Source: Aurantiacibacter sediminis (GTDB lineage Bacteria > Pseudomonadota > Alphaproteobacteria > Sphingomonadales > Sphingomonadaceae). Taken from it: a DNA stretch of 64,000 bases. Positions 1 to 9,251 of this stretch are shown piece by piece (the first letter of the stretch is position 1; each line of letters opens with the position of its first letter). Under the pieces are notes generated by a model, which worked only from the letters and a program-made list of their open reading frames with translations, did not search any database and was not told the origin of the DNA. The translations under genes were made by a program, and so were the position numbers. Where the stretch lies: assembly GCF_016019885.1 (NCBI RefSeq), contig NZ_JAEANY010000004.1, positions 269,054-333,053 of the forward strand, in the 5' to 3' direction.

Positions 1-1
1 G

Positions 2-270
2 ATGGAGGATGTCTGCGCCCTGACCAAATCCGACAAGTTCGATTTCAAGGATGTTGGGTAAAGTTACTTTGGGGCGAAAACGCCAACACCGACGACAGCC
101 CCCCGATTACACCATCATTTTGACGCGTGAAACATTCGAATCAATGCCATTAGGTACGCTCGATCCGCAGCAGGAAATGATGCAAGGCGGTCTCACTATC
201 GATGCAGCTTCAGCCTGCTGTGAAGCGTTTTCTCGAGGAGTGGGACGATCAACCAGATCCGCCAGTATAT
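2..270 (+). pseudogene. decayed 3' end of a gene, SCP2/alkylsulfatase C-terminal-like
   Basis: The reading frame from position 2 stops at 59-61. A second frame then gives the piece GENANTDDSP, a third gives DYTIILTRETFESM and a glycine-rich GGLTID stretch, and the frame shifts again to KRFLEEWDDQPDPP near 230-265. Joined across frames these read like one continuous C-terminal domain. The LTRETF...LGTLDP...GGLTID pattern resembles the SCP2-like C-terminal domain of alkylsulfatases (recalled, not searched). At least two frameshifts in under 270 bases argue for a dead gene. The start lies outside the window. The 73-residue ATG-started frame at 51-272 is only part of this remnant. Confidence 0.45.
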
Positions 271-273
271 AAA

Positions 274-316
274 AAAAAAGGCCAGCGCGAACCTTCCGTT
301 CGCGCTGGCCTTTTTT
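274..316. terminator. perfect bidirectional rho-independent terminator
   Basis: Two 18-base arms (274-291 and 299-316) are exact inverted complements around a 7-base loop. The GC-rich core GGCCAGCGCGAA is flanked by A-runs on one side and T-runs on the other, so it works as a terminator in both directions. It sits between the decayed plus-strand gene and the minus-strand TonB receptor ending at 357. Confidence 0.93.
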
Positions 317-356
317 ATCTGCCGCTTCGATGGCGCAGATAGTTGTCGGCTATCAC

Positions 357-2768
357 TTAAAAACTGTAGCCGAAGGACACACCGATTTCGCGCGGCCGTT
401 GACCAAGCTGGGTTACAGCGACACCCAGCGCGTCTAGCGCATCGAGACCGCCGACGAGTACAGTCTCATCGGTTAGGTTGGTGCCATATACACTAAAAGA
501 CAGCCCGCTATCAGCTTGCGAGAGCATAATGCGAGCGCTGACCAAGGCGTAACCATCCTGATCTATATTTGGACTGTTACCGATATCGTTGAAATAGTCG
601 GATCGGTAAGCCACATCACCCCGCACCAAGAGCTCCCAATCAGCCCCGATTGGCGTCACGTGCTGAGCGCCTGCGCTCACCGTCCAGTCGGAAATTGCCG
701 GCAGGCTCGCATCCAGTGCAATCGGCACACCAGGGTCCAATCTCTCATACTGGGCATCCAGATAACCGACGGCAGCATTCAAGCTGAACCGCGGCGTGGG
801 TTGCGCAAAAATTTCGACCTCAAAGCCTTTGATCGAAACCTCACCGGCGTTAACCACTTGCACATCGATCGAACCTGGAATTTCGCGAGTCAGCTGCAGA
901 TCGGTATAATCGTTGTAAAATACCGCCGAGTTCACCCGCAGCCGGTTGTCGGCGAGATCCAGCTTCAAACCAGCCTCGTAAGTCCAGACGTTCTCGGGCC
1001 CGAAGGAATTGAAGCTGGCGGCGCTACGGGCTCGCGCGTTGAATCCCCCGCTTTTGAAGCCCCGACTGGCCGATACGTATCCAAGGACGTTGTCGTTGAA
1101 CTGATAGTCTAGCGCAATCGTTGGAGAGAAAGAACTGAACGTATCTCCGAAAGGCGTGTTCGGCGGCAGGATATCGCGTCCGCTAGCCGGGAAGCTGAGG
1201 CTGTTCACCACTCCGCCCTTTTCTTCCCACGTCTGCCTCACACCCGCTGTAACGCTCAGAGCATCGGTCAGTGCAAACGTCGTATGGGCGAACAAAGCAT
1301 AGCTATCCGTGTTATACGTCGTCACATTGGTAGTGCTGTTGTCGAACGCCAAGTTTAATGGGTTTCCTGCCCCACCCGCGCATGGGAAAAGGGGCGGTTG
1401 GGGCGCGGGCGGCGGCGCAGGTGGGCACATCACCGGACCCAACGGAATGATCGGGCCCGGCAAAGCTTCAAATGCCTGATACAGGCCATCCAATGCAGCG
1501 CCAACATTTGCTTCGAAAGCGGTTTCGTTGAGATAATACGCGCCAACCAACCATGTAAGACGGTCATCGAACGCTTCGCCGCTGAAGGTTATCTCCTGAC
1601 TGAATTGCTCTTGCTCGGTGCTGACATTAGTTGAGAAGAAGCTGGACGGAGTGCCATCCGCGTCAGAGAAGATGAAGCTGTCGAGCTCGCGGTAGGCCGT
1701 GATGGATTTAAGCTCCACCGCGCCCAGTTCGACAGTGATAGTAGCGCGAACGCCGAAGCTGTCGATATTTGCTTCGTTTGTCCCATTAGTGGCGAAACTG
1801 TCGAACCGTTCGGCTTGCGGGAATGTCGCATCCAACGGAAATCCGGTGGGGCCGGCCACAAATGCGTTGTACAGTTGAAGCAAGGGCGCGTTGGGATTGA
1901 ACTGGCTGCCAACCGGAGTTGGCGTATCGCGCAGCCGCGAATAGTCACCGCCAACATCGATGCTGAACGTATCACTCACTTCGAACAGCAACGCACCGCG
2001 AACGACAATATCGTCACGCGCGCCCGCTTCACCTACCTGCTCGCCAGTAGCAACATTGAAGATGTCACCATAACCATCAGAATTGGTATATGTTGCGGAA
2101 AGTTTTGCAGCGACTTGGTCTGACAGTGGCCCGCTAACATATCCGCTCGCACGGTAGGTGTCGAAACTGCCGTAGCTAAACTCGAAATCGCCCTCGGGAG
2201 TAAAACTAGGCTGCCTGGTGACCACATTGATCGCGCCACCAATGGTGTTCTTCCCAAACAGAGTGCCTTGAGGTCCGCGCAGCACCTCTAGCCGGTCGAC
2301 ATCGCCTAGATCGAGCACACTTCCTGGCGAACGCGCCAGATAAACCCCGTCGACATATAAGCCCACGCCGGGATCGGTGCTGAAAATAAAGTCAGTCTGT
2401 CCTATACCGCGGATAAAGAACGATGCCGCGCTGGGGCTGGAGGATCGACCAGCGCCATTGATAATCCGCGCATTGGGAACGAAGGCGTCGATGCCCGTTA
2501 GAACTTCAACCGATCTGGTATTGAGATCATCTCCGCCAAGCGCAGTAATGGCGATCGGCGTTTCCTGCAGGTCCTGTTCACGCCTCTGCGCCGTGACGAT
2601 AATTGTCCCGACGCCGACTTCCTGCGTGGGCGCAGCCGTCTCGTCAGTATCCGGTCCCGCAGGATCGTCTTGTGCATGAGCCGTAGTCGATGCGAGCGCG
2701 GCGGCCACAGGCAACGCTGCGGTCGTCAATAACGCACGCGTCAAACGTGCTTTGCAAGTGTAGGCCAC
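357..2768 (-). CDS. TonB-dependent outer-membrane receptor 1
   Basis: An 803-residue outer-membrane transporter that should import a scarce ligand using TonB energy. A signal peptide covers about residues 1-32, ending TTAHA before QDDP. The plug begins with TIIVTAQRREQ (55-65), followed by the plug motifs RGIGQTDF and LRGPQGTLFGKNTIGGAINVV. The C-terminus is a beta-barrel ending in phenylalanine (GVSFGYSF), as expected for BAM-assembled barrels. The start is GTG at 2768, preceded by GGGAGAG at a good distance. It is a paralogue of the receptor at 20018, and both lie among aromatic catabolism genes, so an aromatic or terpenoid ligand is more likely than a siderophore. That substrate idea is inference. 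Confidence 0.93.
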   Translation of the reverse strand: MAYTCKARLTRALLTTAALPVAAALASTTAHAQDDPAGPDTDETAAPTQEVGVGTIIVTAQRREQDLQETPIAITALGGDDLNTRSVEVLTGIDAFVPNARIINGAGRSSSPSAASFFIRGIGQTDFIFSTDPGVGLYVDGVYLARSPGSVLDLGDVDRLEVLRGPQGTLFGKNTIGGAINVVTRQPSFTPEGDFEFSYGSFDTYRASGYVSGPLSDQVAAKLSATYTNSDGYGDIFNVATGEQVGEAGARDDIVVRGALLFEVSDTFSIDVGGDYSRLRDTPTPVGSQFNPNAPLLQLYNAFVAGPTGFPLDATFPQAERFDSFATNGTNEANIDSFGVRATITVELGAVELKSITAYRELDSFIFSDADGTPSSFFSTNVSTEQEQFSQEITFSGEAFDDRLTWLVGAYYLNETAFEANVGAALDGLYQAFEALPGPIIPLGPVMCPPAPPPAPQPPLFPCAGGAGNPLNLAFDNSTTNVTTYNTDSYALFAHTTFALTDALSVTAGVRQTWEEKGGVVNSLSFPASGRDILPPNTPFGDTFSSFSPTIALDYQFNDNVLGYVSASRGFKSGGFNARARSAASFNSFGPENVWTYEAGLKLDLADNRLRVNSAVFYNDYTDLQLTREIPGSIDVQVVNAGEVSIKGFEVEIFAQPTPRFSLNAAVGYLDAQYERLDPGVPIALDASLPAISDWTVSAGAQHVTPIGADWELLVRGDVAYRSDYFNDIGNSPNIDQDGYALVSARIMLSQADSGLSFSVYGTNLTDETVLVGGLDALDALGVAVTQLGQRPREIGVSFGYSF

Positions 2769-2801
2769 TGTTCTCTCCCATAACGCGCCTTAATCTGGCG
2801 C

Positions 2802-2819
2802 TTGGTAGCTCGTTACCAA
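2802..2819. promoter_or_regulatory. inverted repeat upstream of TonB receptor 1
   Basis: TTGGTA (2802-2807) and TACCAA (2814-2819) form a 6-bp inverted repeat with a 6-base spacer, 34 bases upstream of the receptor start. It could be an operator or a 5' UTR hairpin. No protein partner can be named from the sequence. Confidence 0.4.
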
Positions 2820-2858
2820 CGACGCCGATTTAAGATTTGCTTAGAGCGGCCCGTTAGT

Positions 2859-2880
2859 GTTCTTATTGCGCCATAAGAAC
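2859..2880. promoter_or_regulatory. inverted repeat in the receptor 1/cupin divergent region
   Basis: GTTCTTAT (2859-2866) and ATAAGAAC (2873-2880) are perfect 8-base arms around TGCGCC. The repeat lies midway in the 188-base region between the divergent receptor and cupin genes, a usual place for a shared operator. Confidence 0.5.
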
Positions 2881-2956
2881 GGGTACGGATCAGAGCGGCG
2901 CGTAAAGTCTGATAGAACGTACTGCTCACGGATAGCTACATAATGGAGAGGTTGCT

Positions 2957-3601
2957 TTGACGCGTAACGTATTAGTCGGGCTTGGTCTCGCTCTAGCAAT
3001 CACAGGCGCGGCACCAAGCGCAGGGCACGACCCGACCGAAGCTGATGCGGGTGTGCGCGTGGTTGTCACCGGGGAGAACAGCGAAGGCCGGTCAATCGCG
3101 TTACACGATGAATACGCTCAGCCCGTCGCGGGTTTGCCTGGCGTGATGAGCGCAACAGTGATGGGCGCAACCTCACCGCTCCGATGTTTTTTGCCTGTCA
3201 CCAGCGCGAATGACTGCTTGGCCACCGAGATGGTGACAGAACTCGCGCCTGGTGAGACGTTGTTTGCGAAGATCGAATTTTGGCCGAGCGACCCTGAAGC
3301 GATGCAGCGCGCGGTAGAATCGATGCCGGAACTGGCCGGTGTAATGACCGGGGATCACCCAGATAGTCATCCGCTGATGCACAAAACCCCGACAATCGAT
3401 TATGGTTACATCGCAGAAGGTGAGTTGGTGCTTATCCTTGACGATGAGGAAATCACGCTGCGCCAAGGTGATATGATGGTGCAGGGCGGCGCTAATCACA
3501 CTTGGGAAAACCGCACTGACACCAAAGCGGTCCTGGTCGGAGTATTGGTCGGTGTGGCCAACGAGCCAATCGATGGTGAACCTGCAGCGGCTGAACAGTA
3601 G
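2957..3601 (+). CDS. exported cupin-domain protein
   Basis: A 214-residue protein with an N-terminal hydrophobic signal segment (about 1-23, LVGLGLALAITGAAPSAG) and a C-terminal cupin barrel (about 150-195). The barrel shows YGYIAEGELVLILDDEE, then LRQGDMMVQGGANHTWEN. The second cupin motif keeps G...NHTW.N, but the first lacks the usual HxH pair, so metal binding is doubtful. The start is TTG at 2957 because GGAGAGG lies five bases upstream; no ATG is in register nearby. It diverges from TonB receptor 1 and converges on moeA with an 18-base gap. The substrate is unknown; a role in ligand handling or sensing is a guess. Confidence 0.75.
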   Translation: MTRNVLVGLGLALAITGAAPSAGHDPTEADAGVRVVVTGENSEGRSIALHDEYAQPVAGLPGVMSATVMGATSPLRCFLPVTSANDCLATEMVTELAPGETLFAKIEFWPSDPEAMQRAVESMPELAGVMTGDHPDSHPLMHKTPTIDYGYIAEGELVLILDDEEITLRQGDMMVQGGANHTWENRTDTKAVLVGVLVGVANEPIDGEPAAAEQ

Positions 3602-3619
3602 GCGCTCGCCGTTGAATTA

Positions 3620-4807
3620 TCAGAAATTGATGGCCTGAATTTTTTCGCCTTTCGCGAAACTGCTTCCGGCTGGCGCGCGAAGGAGCAGATCGGCATCGAC
3701 GAGCGCTCGCTGCGCGGCGCTATCCTGACTGCTGATTATATCGACGCGTCGATCATGCGCCAGCTTTGCGCGGTGGAAAACATCGCGTTCGCCGGAGGAA
3801 GACAGGTCGTGGTTTAGTTCGCACTCTATCGAATCAAGCGCCTCTTGCGGGTCAGATCCGCCCAATCCGAGCAACAGCGGCGCGAGCAATAATCGCGCCG
3901 TGACCATCGCAGAAACCGGATTACCAGGCAGACCGATGACCAGCGCATTACCTACGCGGCCGAACCAAACGGGCTTGCCTGGTTTCATTGCAACTTTGGA
4001 GAAGAATAGCTCTAAGCCGTGCGGCTCGAACATCATTTTGGCAAAATCGCGCTCGCCCACCGACGCGCCTCCTGTCACAACGACGACATCAGCGGTGTTT
4101 GAAGCTTTGCCCGCCGCGCGCTCCATCTGCGGCAAATCATCGCGCAGGCTGCAACGCGATACAATTGAAGCGCCGTAATGCTCCGCCAGAGCAGCGACAC
4201 CGAAGGAGACACTGTCAGGAATAGTGTCGGGGGTGGTACTTGCCGTTCCTGGCTCGGTCAGTTCGTCACCTGTTGCAAGCACTGCCAAACGCGGCCTGCG
4301 CCAGCACGAGAACTGGCTTACATCACCACCAGCCGCCGCTACTACGGCGCGGTGATCCAATCGAATATTCGCCCTGAGCAGGGTATCACCGCGTCGAAAA
4401 TCGAACCCTTGCTTACGAATGTTGCGGCTGCCCGGAGAGAACTCCGAGACAATCGCGAAGTCGCCATCCGTCTCGACATTCTCCTGCATCACAACCCGAT
4501 CCGCGCCAGCGGGGACGAACCCACCGGTAAATATCCGCCGACAGGAACCAACTTTCAGCGGTGTCTCGTTCGACGCGCCAGGAAACACTTTCCCGTCGAC
4601 CAGCAACCGCGCGGGCAGCGTGGCCAGATCCGCATCGGCCACTGCATAACCATCCATTGCCGACACATCAGCCGGCGGATATTCGACTGCTGCAGTCACG
4701 GATTGAGCGAGCACCCGTCCATGCACGTGTGCTAGGTCGACCATTTCGGCTGATAAAGGCCGCGCGCGGCTGAGAATAATGTCGCATGCCTCTTCGAAAC
4801 CGATCAT
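3620..4807 (-). CDS. moeA: molybdopterin molybdenumtransferase
   Basis: A 395-residue cytoplasmic enzyme that inserts molybdate into adenylylated molybdopterin, the last common step of molybdenum cofactor synthesis. Family signatures are PPADVSAMDGYAV (44-56), ATGDEL near 180, the VVTGGASVGERDF ligand-binding motif near 240, MKPGKPVWFG and GLPGNPVSA near 275-300. It is the last gene of a tight moaA-mobA-moeA operon: its ATG overlaps the mobA stop in ATGA (4804-4807). Placed close to a molybdopterin oxidoreductase gene (11154-13436), it probably supplies that enzyme. Length and motifs are complete. Confidence 0.95.
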   Translation of the reverse strand: MIGFEEACDIILSRARPLSAEMVDLAHVHGRVLAQSVTAAVEYPPADVSAMDGYAVADADLATLPARLLVDGKVFPGASNETPLKVGSCRRIFTGGFVPAGADRVVMQENVETDGDFAIVSEFSPGSRNIRKQGFDFRRGDTLLRANIRLDHRAVVAAAGGDVSQFSCWRRPRLAVLATGDELTEPGTASTTPDTIPDSVSFGVAALAEHYGASIVSRCSLRDDLPQMERAAGKASNTADVVVVTGGASVGERDFAKMMFEPHGLELFFSKVAMKPGKPVWFGRVGNALVIGLPGNPVSAMVTARLLLAPLLLGLGGSDPQEALDSIECELNHDLSSSGERDVFHRAKLAHDRRVDIISSQDSAAQRALVDADLLLRAPAGSSFAKGEKIQAINF

Positions 4808-5409
4808 TGCGCGTCATCCTGCATCTGACGCGCCCGTTCCAACGCTCCTAATTCGTTCACATTCAGAAACGGATCGCGGTGCCCGACGGCCCACTGAACT
4901 GCGACCCCGCCGAGTTTTGCACTCAGCCGTTGCAGCGAGCGATGCCCAGCTTGCAGGTAGGATGGAAGCACTTCGCGCAGCGCAGCCACCGACCACAACG
5001 AGCAGTCGTAATGACTGTCACTACCACTCCTGGCGATTGCGCAGCTTGCAGCAGATTGAGCTTCAAGCGCCGCTGCCAGTCGATCCGGCAAATCAATCGG
5101 TAAGAAAGGCATGTCGCATGGAAGCAGCAAAAGCCGCGTCTTGCTGCAAGCGATTGCCTCATCCAGCCCAGCCGCCAACCCTGCCAGTGGGCCATCCACA
5201 TCGCGGCGGTCATCGACAGTCCGACAATCGGGTGTCCCATCATCGCGCTCGCGTCGGACAGCGACCACTGGATCGTGCGACCACCGCCTCGCTAGGGAAA
5301 CGACATGGTTCAGCAATGTGCCACTGCCCCATTTGCGCGAGGGCTTGACACCACCCATCCGCGACGCCGCGCCACCCGCCAGAATGAGCACGAAGGGCGC
5401 TTCGCTCAT
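4804..5409 (-). CDS. mobA: molybdenum cofactor guanylyltransferase
   Basis: A 201-residue nucleotidyltransferase expected to join GMP to Mo-molybdopterin and so make the bis-MGD cofactor used by DMSO-reductase-family enzymes. It starts with LILAGGAASRMGG...K, the GTP-binding signature, and has DVDGPLAGLAAGL and the metal-binding LLPCDMPFLP. It overlaps moaA by four bases upstream and moeA by four bases downstream, so the three are translationally coupled. The bis-MGD need fits the DMSO-reductase-type oxidoreductase in the same neighbourhood. A CTP-transferring MocA role is possible but less fitting. Confidence 0.88.
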   Translation of the reverse strand: MSEAPFVLILAGGAASRMGGVKPSRKWGSGTLLNHVVSLARRWSHDPVVAVRRERDDGTPDCRTVDDRRDVDGPLAGLAAGLDEAIACSKTRLLLLPCDMPFLPIDLPDRLAAALEAQSAASCAIARSGSDSHYDCSLWSVAALREVLPSYLQAGHRSLQRLSAKLGGVAVQWAVGHRDPFLNVNELGALERARQMQDDAQ

Positions 5410-6452
5410 CCGCCAGTCACGCTCATATGCCGCGCGACTGCGGGCCTAGCGGCATGAATATCGAATTCGTGACGAAGCGGCTTTCCCGCGAGCAAGCGGT
5501 CGAGTAGCGCGGACGTATGTTCGGGCCCGCCCTCGCGCATGGCATCACGCAATTCAACTCGCTGATCATGGCCGAGACAACCGAACACCGTGCCCGTTGC
5601 CGCCACCCGTATGCGATTGCACCCAGCGCAGAAATTTTTCGACATCGGGGTAATGAACCCGATCATTGTGCCATAATCCGGAACCGCCATATAGCGCGCC
5701 GGCCCGCCTGTGCGATGGCCGCTTTCCGTCAGGCCAAACCGCTGCACAAGGTCTCTGCGCACACCGTCCAGTGGGAGGTAATACTCTATGCGGTCTTCCG
5801 CTACCTCGCCCAGTGGCATGGTCTCGATTAGCGTCAGATCGCGACCGTTTGATGCGCACCATTGTAGCATGTCGCCTATCTCCTGATCGTTGATGCCGAC
5901 AAGCCCTACCATGTTTATTTTTACCGCGATCCCGGCCGCCTCGGCCGCATCAATCCCGCGCAGCACCTGTGCCAGATCACCGCCACGTGTCAGATGACGG
6001 AATGTGTCCGGGTCGCGCGTGTCCATGCTTACATTGATGCGTTTGATGCCAGCGGCGGCCATCGGCATGGCGAACCGTTCCAACTGTGAGCCGTTGGTTG
6101 TCATGGTAAGCTCGGTAAGCTGGTCCGCGCCTGGCCCAATCATCATGCCAACCTGCTCGAATACCAGTTCGATATTTTTACGCACCAGCGGCTCACCCCC
6201 AGTAAGCCGGATCCGCTTGACCCCGCGGCTAACAAACATCGCGGCTAAATCAACAATCTCGTCCAGCGTGAGTAGATTTTTGCGCGGCAGGAATGTCATG
6301 TGCTCGGACATGCAATACCGGCAGCGGAAATCGCACCGGTCAGTCACAGACATGCGCACATAATTGATATGTCGCCCGAAGCCATCCACCATTGGCCTGC
6401 CCGAAGCAGGCGCCTGCAAGTAATCACGTTGTCGTGCCGGTTCAGAATTCAT
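5406..6452 (-). CDS. moaA: GTP 3',8-cyclase (radical SAM)
   Basis: A 348-residue radical SAM enzyme that starts molybdopterin synthesis from GTP. The SAM-cluster cysteines are C40, C44 and C47 in CDFRCRYC. The second cluster lies in CAGCNRIRVAATGTVFGC near 273-290. The protein ends in the catalytically required GG tail (MSVTGG). It is the first gene of the moaA-mobA-moeA operon. A moaC partner, needed for the next step, is not in the window, so the set is partial and must use chromosomal genes elsewhere. Confidence 0.95.
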   Translation of the reverse strand: MNSEPARQRDYLQAPASGRPMVDGFGRHINYVRMSVTDRCDFRCRYCMSEHMTFLPRKNLLTLDEIVDLAAMFVSRGVKRIRLTGGEPLVRKNIELVFEQVGMMIGPGADQLTELTMTTNGSQLERFAMPMAAAGIKRINVSMDTRDPDTFRHLTRGGDLAQVLRGIDAAEAAGIAVKINMVGLVGINDQEIGDMLQWCASNGRDLTLIETMPLGEVAEDRIEYYLPLDGVRRDLVQRFGLTESGHRTGGPARYMAVPDYGTMIGFITPMSKNFCAGCNRIRVAATGTVFGCLGHDQRVELRDAMREGGPEHTSALLDRLLAGKPLRHEFDIHAARPAVARHMSVTGG

Positions 6453-6557
6453 GGTTTTGCTTTATACAGCCTTGGCGAAAAGAGCGGGGTCGGGTGCGTA
6501 ATGCGGCATTCACACGCTCGCCCGCAGCCTGCTTGCCTATACTCGCCAATCGCACAC

Positions 6558-8228
6558 CTAGTGCGTCACCGCACCGTCCGCAGCGCCGCCTACCAGCCTC
6601 TTGTACTTCGCTAAAGTAGGCGGCAGTGTCTCCTCTTCCAACTTTGCCAGACCCTGGATACGCCGCGCAATTTCCTGCTCGCTTAATTGGACTTCGATAG
6701 TGCAGGCATCGCCATCAATTCTGACAATATCACCATTGCGAAGTGCGGCTATCGGTCCACCTTGCTCCGCTTCGGGCCCGACATGGCCGATACACATTCC
6801 GCGCGTTGCGCCTGAAAAACGGCCATCGGTGATGAGCGCTACATCCTCCCCGGCACCTTGCCCGTAAATAAGAGCCGTCACACCCAGCATTTCTCGCATT
6901 CCGGGCCCGCCGCGTGGACCTTCGCCGCGTATGATCAGCACATCGCCTTTTTTATATTGCCTCGCACGCACTGCTTCGACAGCAGCCTCTTCGCCCTCGA
7001 ACACACGCGCCGGACCTTCATGAACTAGCCGCTTTAGTCCTGCGACTTTCAGAAGCGCGCCTTCCGGAGCCAAATTGCCTGTGAGGATAACCACACCTCC
7101 GGTAGGGCTGATAGCGCGCTCAGCGGACCGGAACACCGTTCCATCGGGCTCCATCGCCTCATTCGCAATCTCGCCCAGCGTTTGCCCCGACACCGTTAGG
7201 CAGTCGGCGTGCAGAACGTTTGCGTCGCGCATGATGCGCAACAAAGTCGGCACGCCGCCAACGTGATGTGCATCGCGCGCCCAGAACCTTCCGCCTGGCT
7301 TGAGGTCAGCAAGTAATGGCGTGCGAGCAAATATTTCAGCGATGCGCGCCAGCGGAAAGGACAATCCGGCTTCATGCGCGATGGCTGGCAAATGAAGCGC
7401 CGCGTTGGTGGAACCGCCTGTTGCTGCGACGGCTGCCGCCGCATTCTCAAGCGCCTTGATCGTGACCAACTCGCGCGGGAGAATGCCGTCCTGCAGCACC
7501 AATTCCGATAGCCGCCGCCCTGCCGACCGCGCTAGCGCTTTGCGTGATGAATACACCGCCGGGGTCAACGCGGTGTGTGGCAATGACAGGCCCATCACCT
7601 CTCCGACCATCGCCATGGTGTTGGCGGTGAACTGCCCGGCGCAAGACCCTACGGTGGGTACGGCTATCTCCTCCATTCGCCGCAACTCATCTTCTTCCAT
7701 TGCGCCGGAATACACCTCGCCCACGCCCTCATAGACATCAACAATCCCAACATCGCGACCCTGCCAAAGGCCCGGCAAGGCCGCGCCTCCATATACAAAT
7801 ATAGATGGACGGTTGACGCGCACCATCGCCATCATCATGCCCGGCAAGGTTTTGTCGCACGTGCCGAATGCCAGCAGTCCATCATATTCGTGGCCCCGCA
7901 TCATCGCCTCGACGCTATCTGCGATGATCTCTCGGCTCACGAGGCTGAAACGCATACCCTTGTGATTCATCGACATCGAATCGGCTACGCTGATGGTGTT
8001 GAACGAAAACGGCGTCCCACCACCTTCCACAATGCCCGCTTTGCCTTCCGCAATTTGCGGCGGCAGAGACATGGTGCACGGCGTAACCTGATTATCCGTT
8101 CCTGCCAACGCTATGAATGGCTTGGCGATGGCGGCATCGTCCAGTCCCATCGCGCGAAGAAAGGCACGATGCGGGGCGCGGTCCAGCCCATCGGTAATCG
8201 CTCGGGAGGGCCATTTCGGTTTGGTCAT
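6558..8228 (-). CDS. IlvD/Edd-family dehydratase
   Basis: A 556-residue iron-sulfur dehydratase. Cluster cysteines are visible in TPCTMSL, GTCDKTLPG and GSCAGQFTANT, as in [2Fe-2S] members of the family. Other signatures are ATGGSTNAALHLPA and TDGRFSGATRGMCIGHVGPEA near the C-terminus. The family includes dihydroxy-acid dehydratase (ilvD) and sugar-acid dehydratases. With no branched-chain synthesis genes nearby, and a D-2-hydroxyacid dehydrogenase diverging 77 bases away, a catabolic acid or sugar-acid role is as likely as IlvD. It lies upstream of moaA with a 105-base gap holding no other gene. Confidence 0.85.
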   Translation of the reverse strand: MTKPKWPSRAITDGLDRAPHRAFLRAMGLDDAAIAKPFIALAGTDNQVTPCTMSLPPQIAEGKAGIVEGGGTPFSFNTISVADSMSMNHKGMRFSLVSREIIADSVEAMMRGHEYDGLLAFGTCDKTLPGMMMAMVRVNRPSIFVYGGAALPGLWQGRDVGIVDVYEGVGEVYSGAMEEDELRRMEEIAVPTVGSCAGQFTANTMAMVGEVMGLSLPHTALTPAVYSSRKALARSAGRRLSELVLQDGILPRELVTIKALENAAAAVAATGGSTNAALHLPAIAHEAGLSFPLARIAEIFARTPLLADLKPGGRFWARDAHHVGGVPTLLRIMRDANVLHADCLTVSGQTLGEIANEAMEPDGTVFRSAERAISPTGGVVILTGNLAPEGALLKVAGLKRLVHEGPARVFEGEEAAVEAVRARQYKKGDVLIIRGEGPRGGPGMREMLGVTALIYGQGAGEDVALITDGRFSGATRGMCIGHVGPEAEQGGPIAALRNGDIVRIDGDACTIEVQLSEQEIARRIQGLAKLEEETLPPTLAKYKRLVGGAADGAVTH

Positions 8229-8305
8229 GACATTGCGGCCTTTTTGTGTGATGGGGCTACGTCAGGCGGAGCGATGGTTTTACGCGCGCCAATCGAAAGA
8301 CGGTG

Positions 8306-9241
8306 ATGACGAAATACGATGCAGTCCAAATCGCGGCGTTTCCAGTCCCGGAGAGCTATACCGCCCCTACCGATTTGGTGATCAAAGCCCTGTTCGAAGA
8401 AAGTAATCCGCAAGGGTGGCTTGAGGCGAACGGTGCTGGCATACCAGTTATGCTTAGCCATTCCGGAGTGGCGGTAACTGCGGACATGATCGCGGCGATG
8501 CCTGATTTGATGCTCGTCGCCAATTTCGGGGTGGGAGTAGATTTGGTAGACCATGCCGCGTTGGAAAGGCGCGGTGTTGTGCTCACGCACACGCCAGATG
8601 CTTTGACGGATGATGTAGCTGACATGGCAATGGCGCTGATGCTGGGCGGGATACGCCGGATCGGTGCCGGCGACAGACTGGTTCGCGCTGGCAGGTGGTC
8701 TACGCCGCTGACGCGTTCGGTGCGTGGATTGTCGCTCGGCATATTGGGGCTGGGCCGAATCGGATCCGAAATTGCGCGGCTCGCCGCCGCATTTGGAATG
8801 GACATTAGCTACCACAATCGCAGTGCCATTGCGGACAGCCCCTATCAATATGCCAACAGTCCGGTCGAGCTTGCAAGAACTGTCGACGTGTTGGTCGCCG
8901 CCATTCCTGGTGGCGGCAGCGAACCGTTGATTAGCGATATAGTCATCGAAGCAATCGGACCGGATGGCCTGTTCGTTAACATCGCGCGCGGTAGTGTGGT
9001 CGATGAATCGGCTTTGCTCGACGCTTTGGAAAACGGCAGCTTGGGGGCCGCTGCGCTCGATGTCTTTATGAACGAGCCCAAGATCGACCCGCGTTTCATG
9101 GCTCTGGATAATGTGCTGCTTTCCCCCCATCGCGGCAGCGCTACCGAGGAAGCGCGTATCCGCATGGCGAATGAGACTTACGCCAATGCCGCGAATTGCG
9201 TTGCCGGTCGCTCGCTCGTGGATATCTATCGCCAACGCTGA
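8306..9241 (+). CDS. D-isomer-specific 2-hydroxyacid dehydrogenase
   Basis: A 311-residue NAD(P)-dependent oxidoreductase for 2-hydroxy or 2-oxo acids, of the glyoxylate/hydroxypyruvate reductase type. The Rossmann motif is GILGLGRIGSEIARL (about 147-161). Catalytic residues are the arginine in NIARGSVVDE (about 230), a glutamate in FMNEPKIDPR and the histidine in LLSPHRGSAT. ATG at 8306 is preferred over the in-frame GTG at 8303. It diverges from the IlvD/Edd-type dehydratase, and its stop faces the SDR gene ending at 9252. The exact substrate is unknown. Confidence 0.87.
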   Translation: MTKYDAVQIAAFPVPESYTAPTDLVIKALFEESNPQGWLEANGAGIPVMLSHSGVAVTADMIAAMPDLMLVANFGVGVDLVDHAALERRGVVLTHTPDALTDDVADMAMALMLGGIRRIGAGDRLVRAGRWSTPLTRSVRGLSLGILGLGRIGSEIARLAAAFGMDISYHNRSAIADSPYQYANSPVELARTVDVLVAAIPGGGSEPLISDIVIEAIGPDGLFVNIARGSVVDESALLDALENGSLGAAALDVFMNEPKIDPRFMALDNVLLSPHRGSATEEARIRMANETYANAANCVAGRSLVDIYRQR

Positions 9242-9251
9242 ACTGCCGGTG

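Noticed and set aside
51-272. 73-codon ATG frame at the left edge as an intact small gene
   Set aside because: The conserved-looking protein pieces are spread over several frames, so it is part of a decayed larger gene.
6558-8228. Assigning the gene symbol ilvD to the IlvD/Edd-family gene
   Set aside because: The family motifs cannot separate dihydroxy-acid from sugar-acid dehydratases here, and no branched-chain synthesis genes are adjacent.
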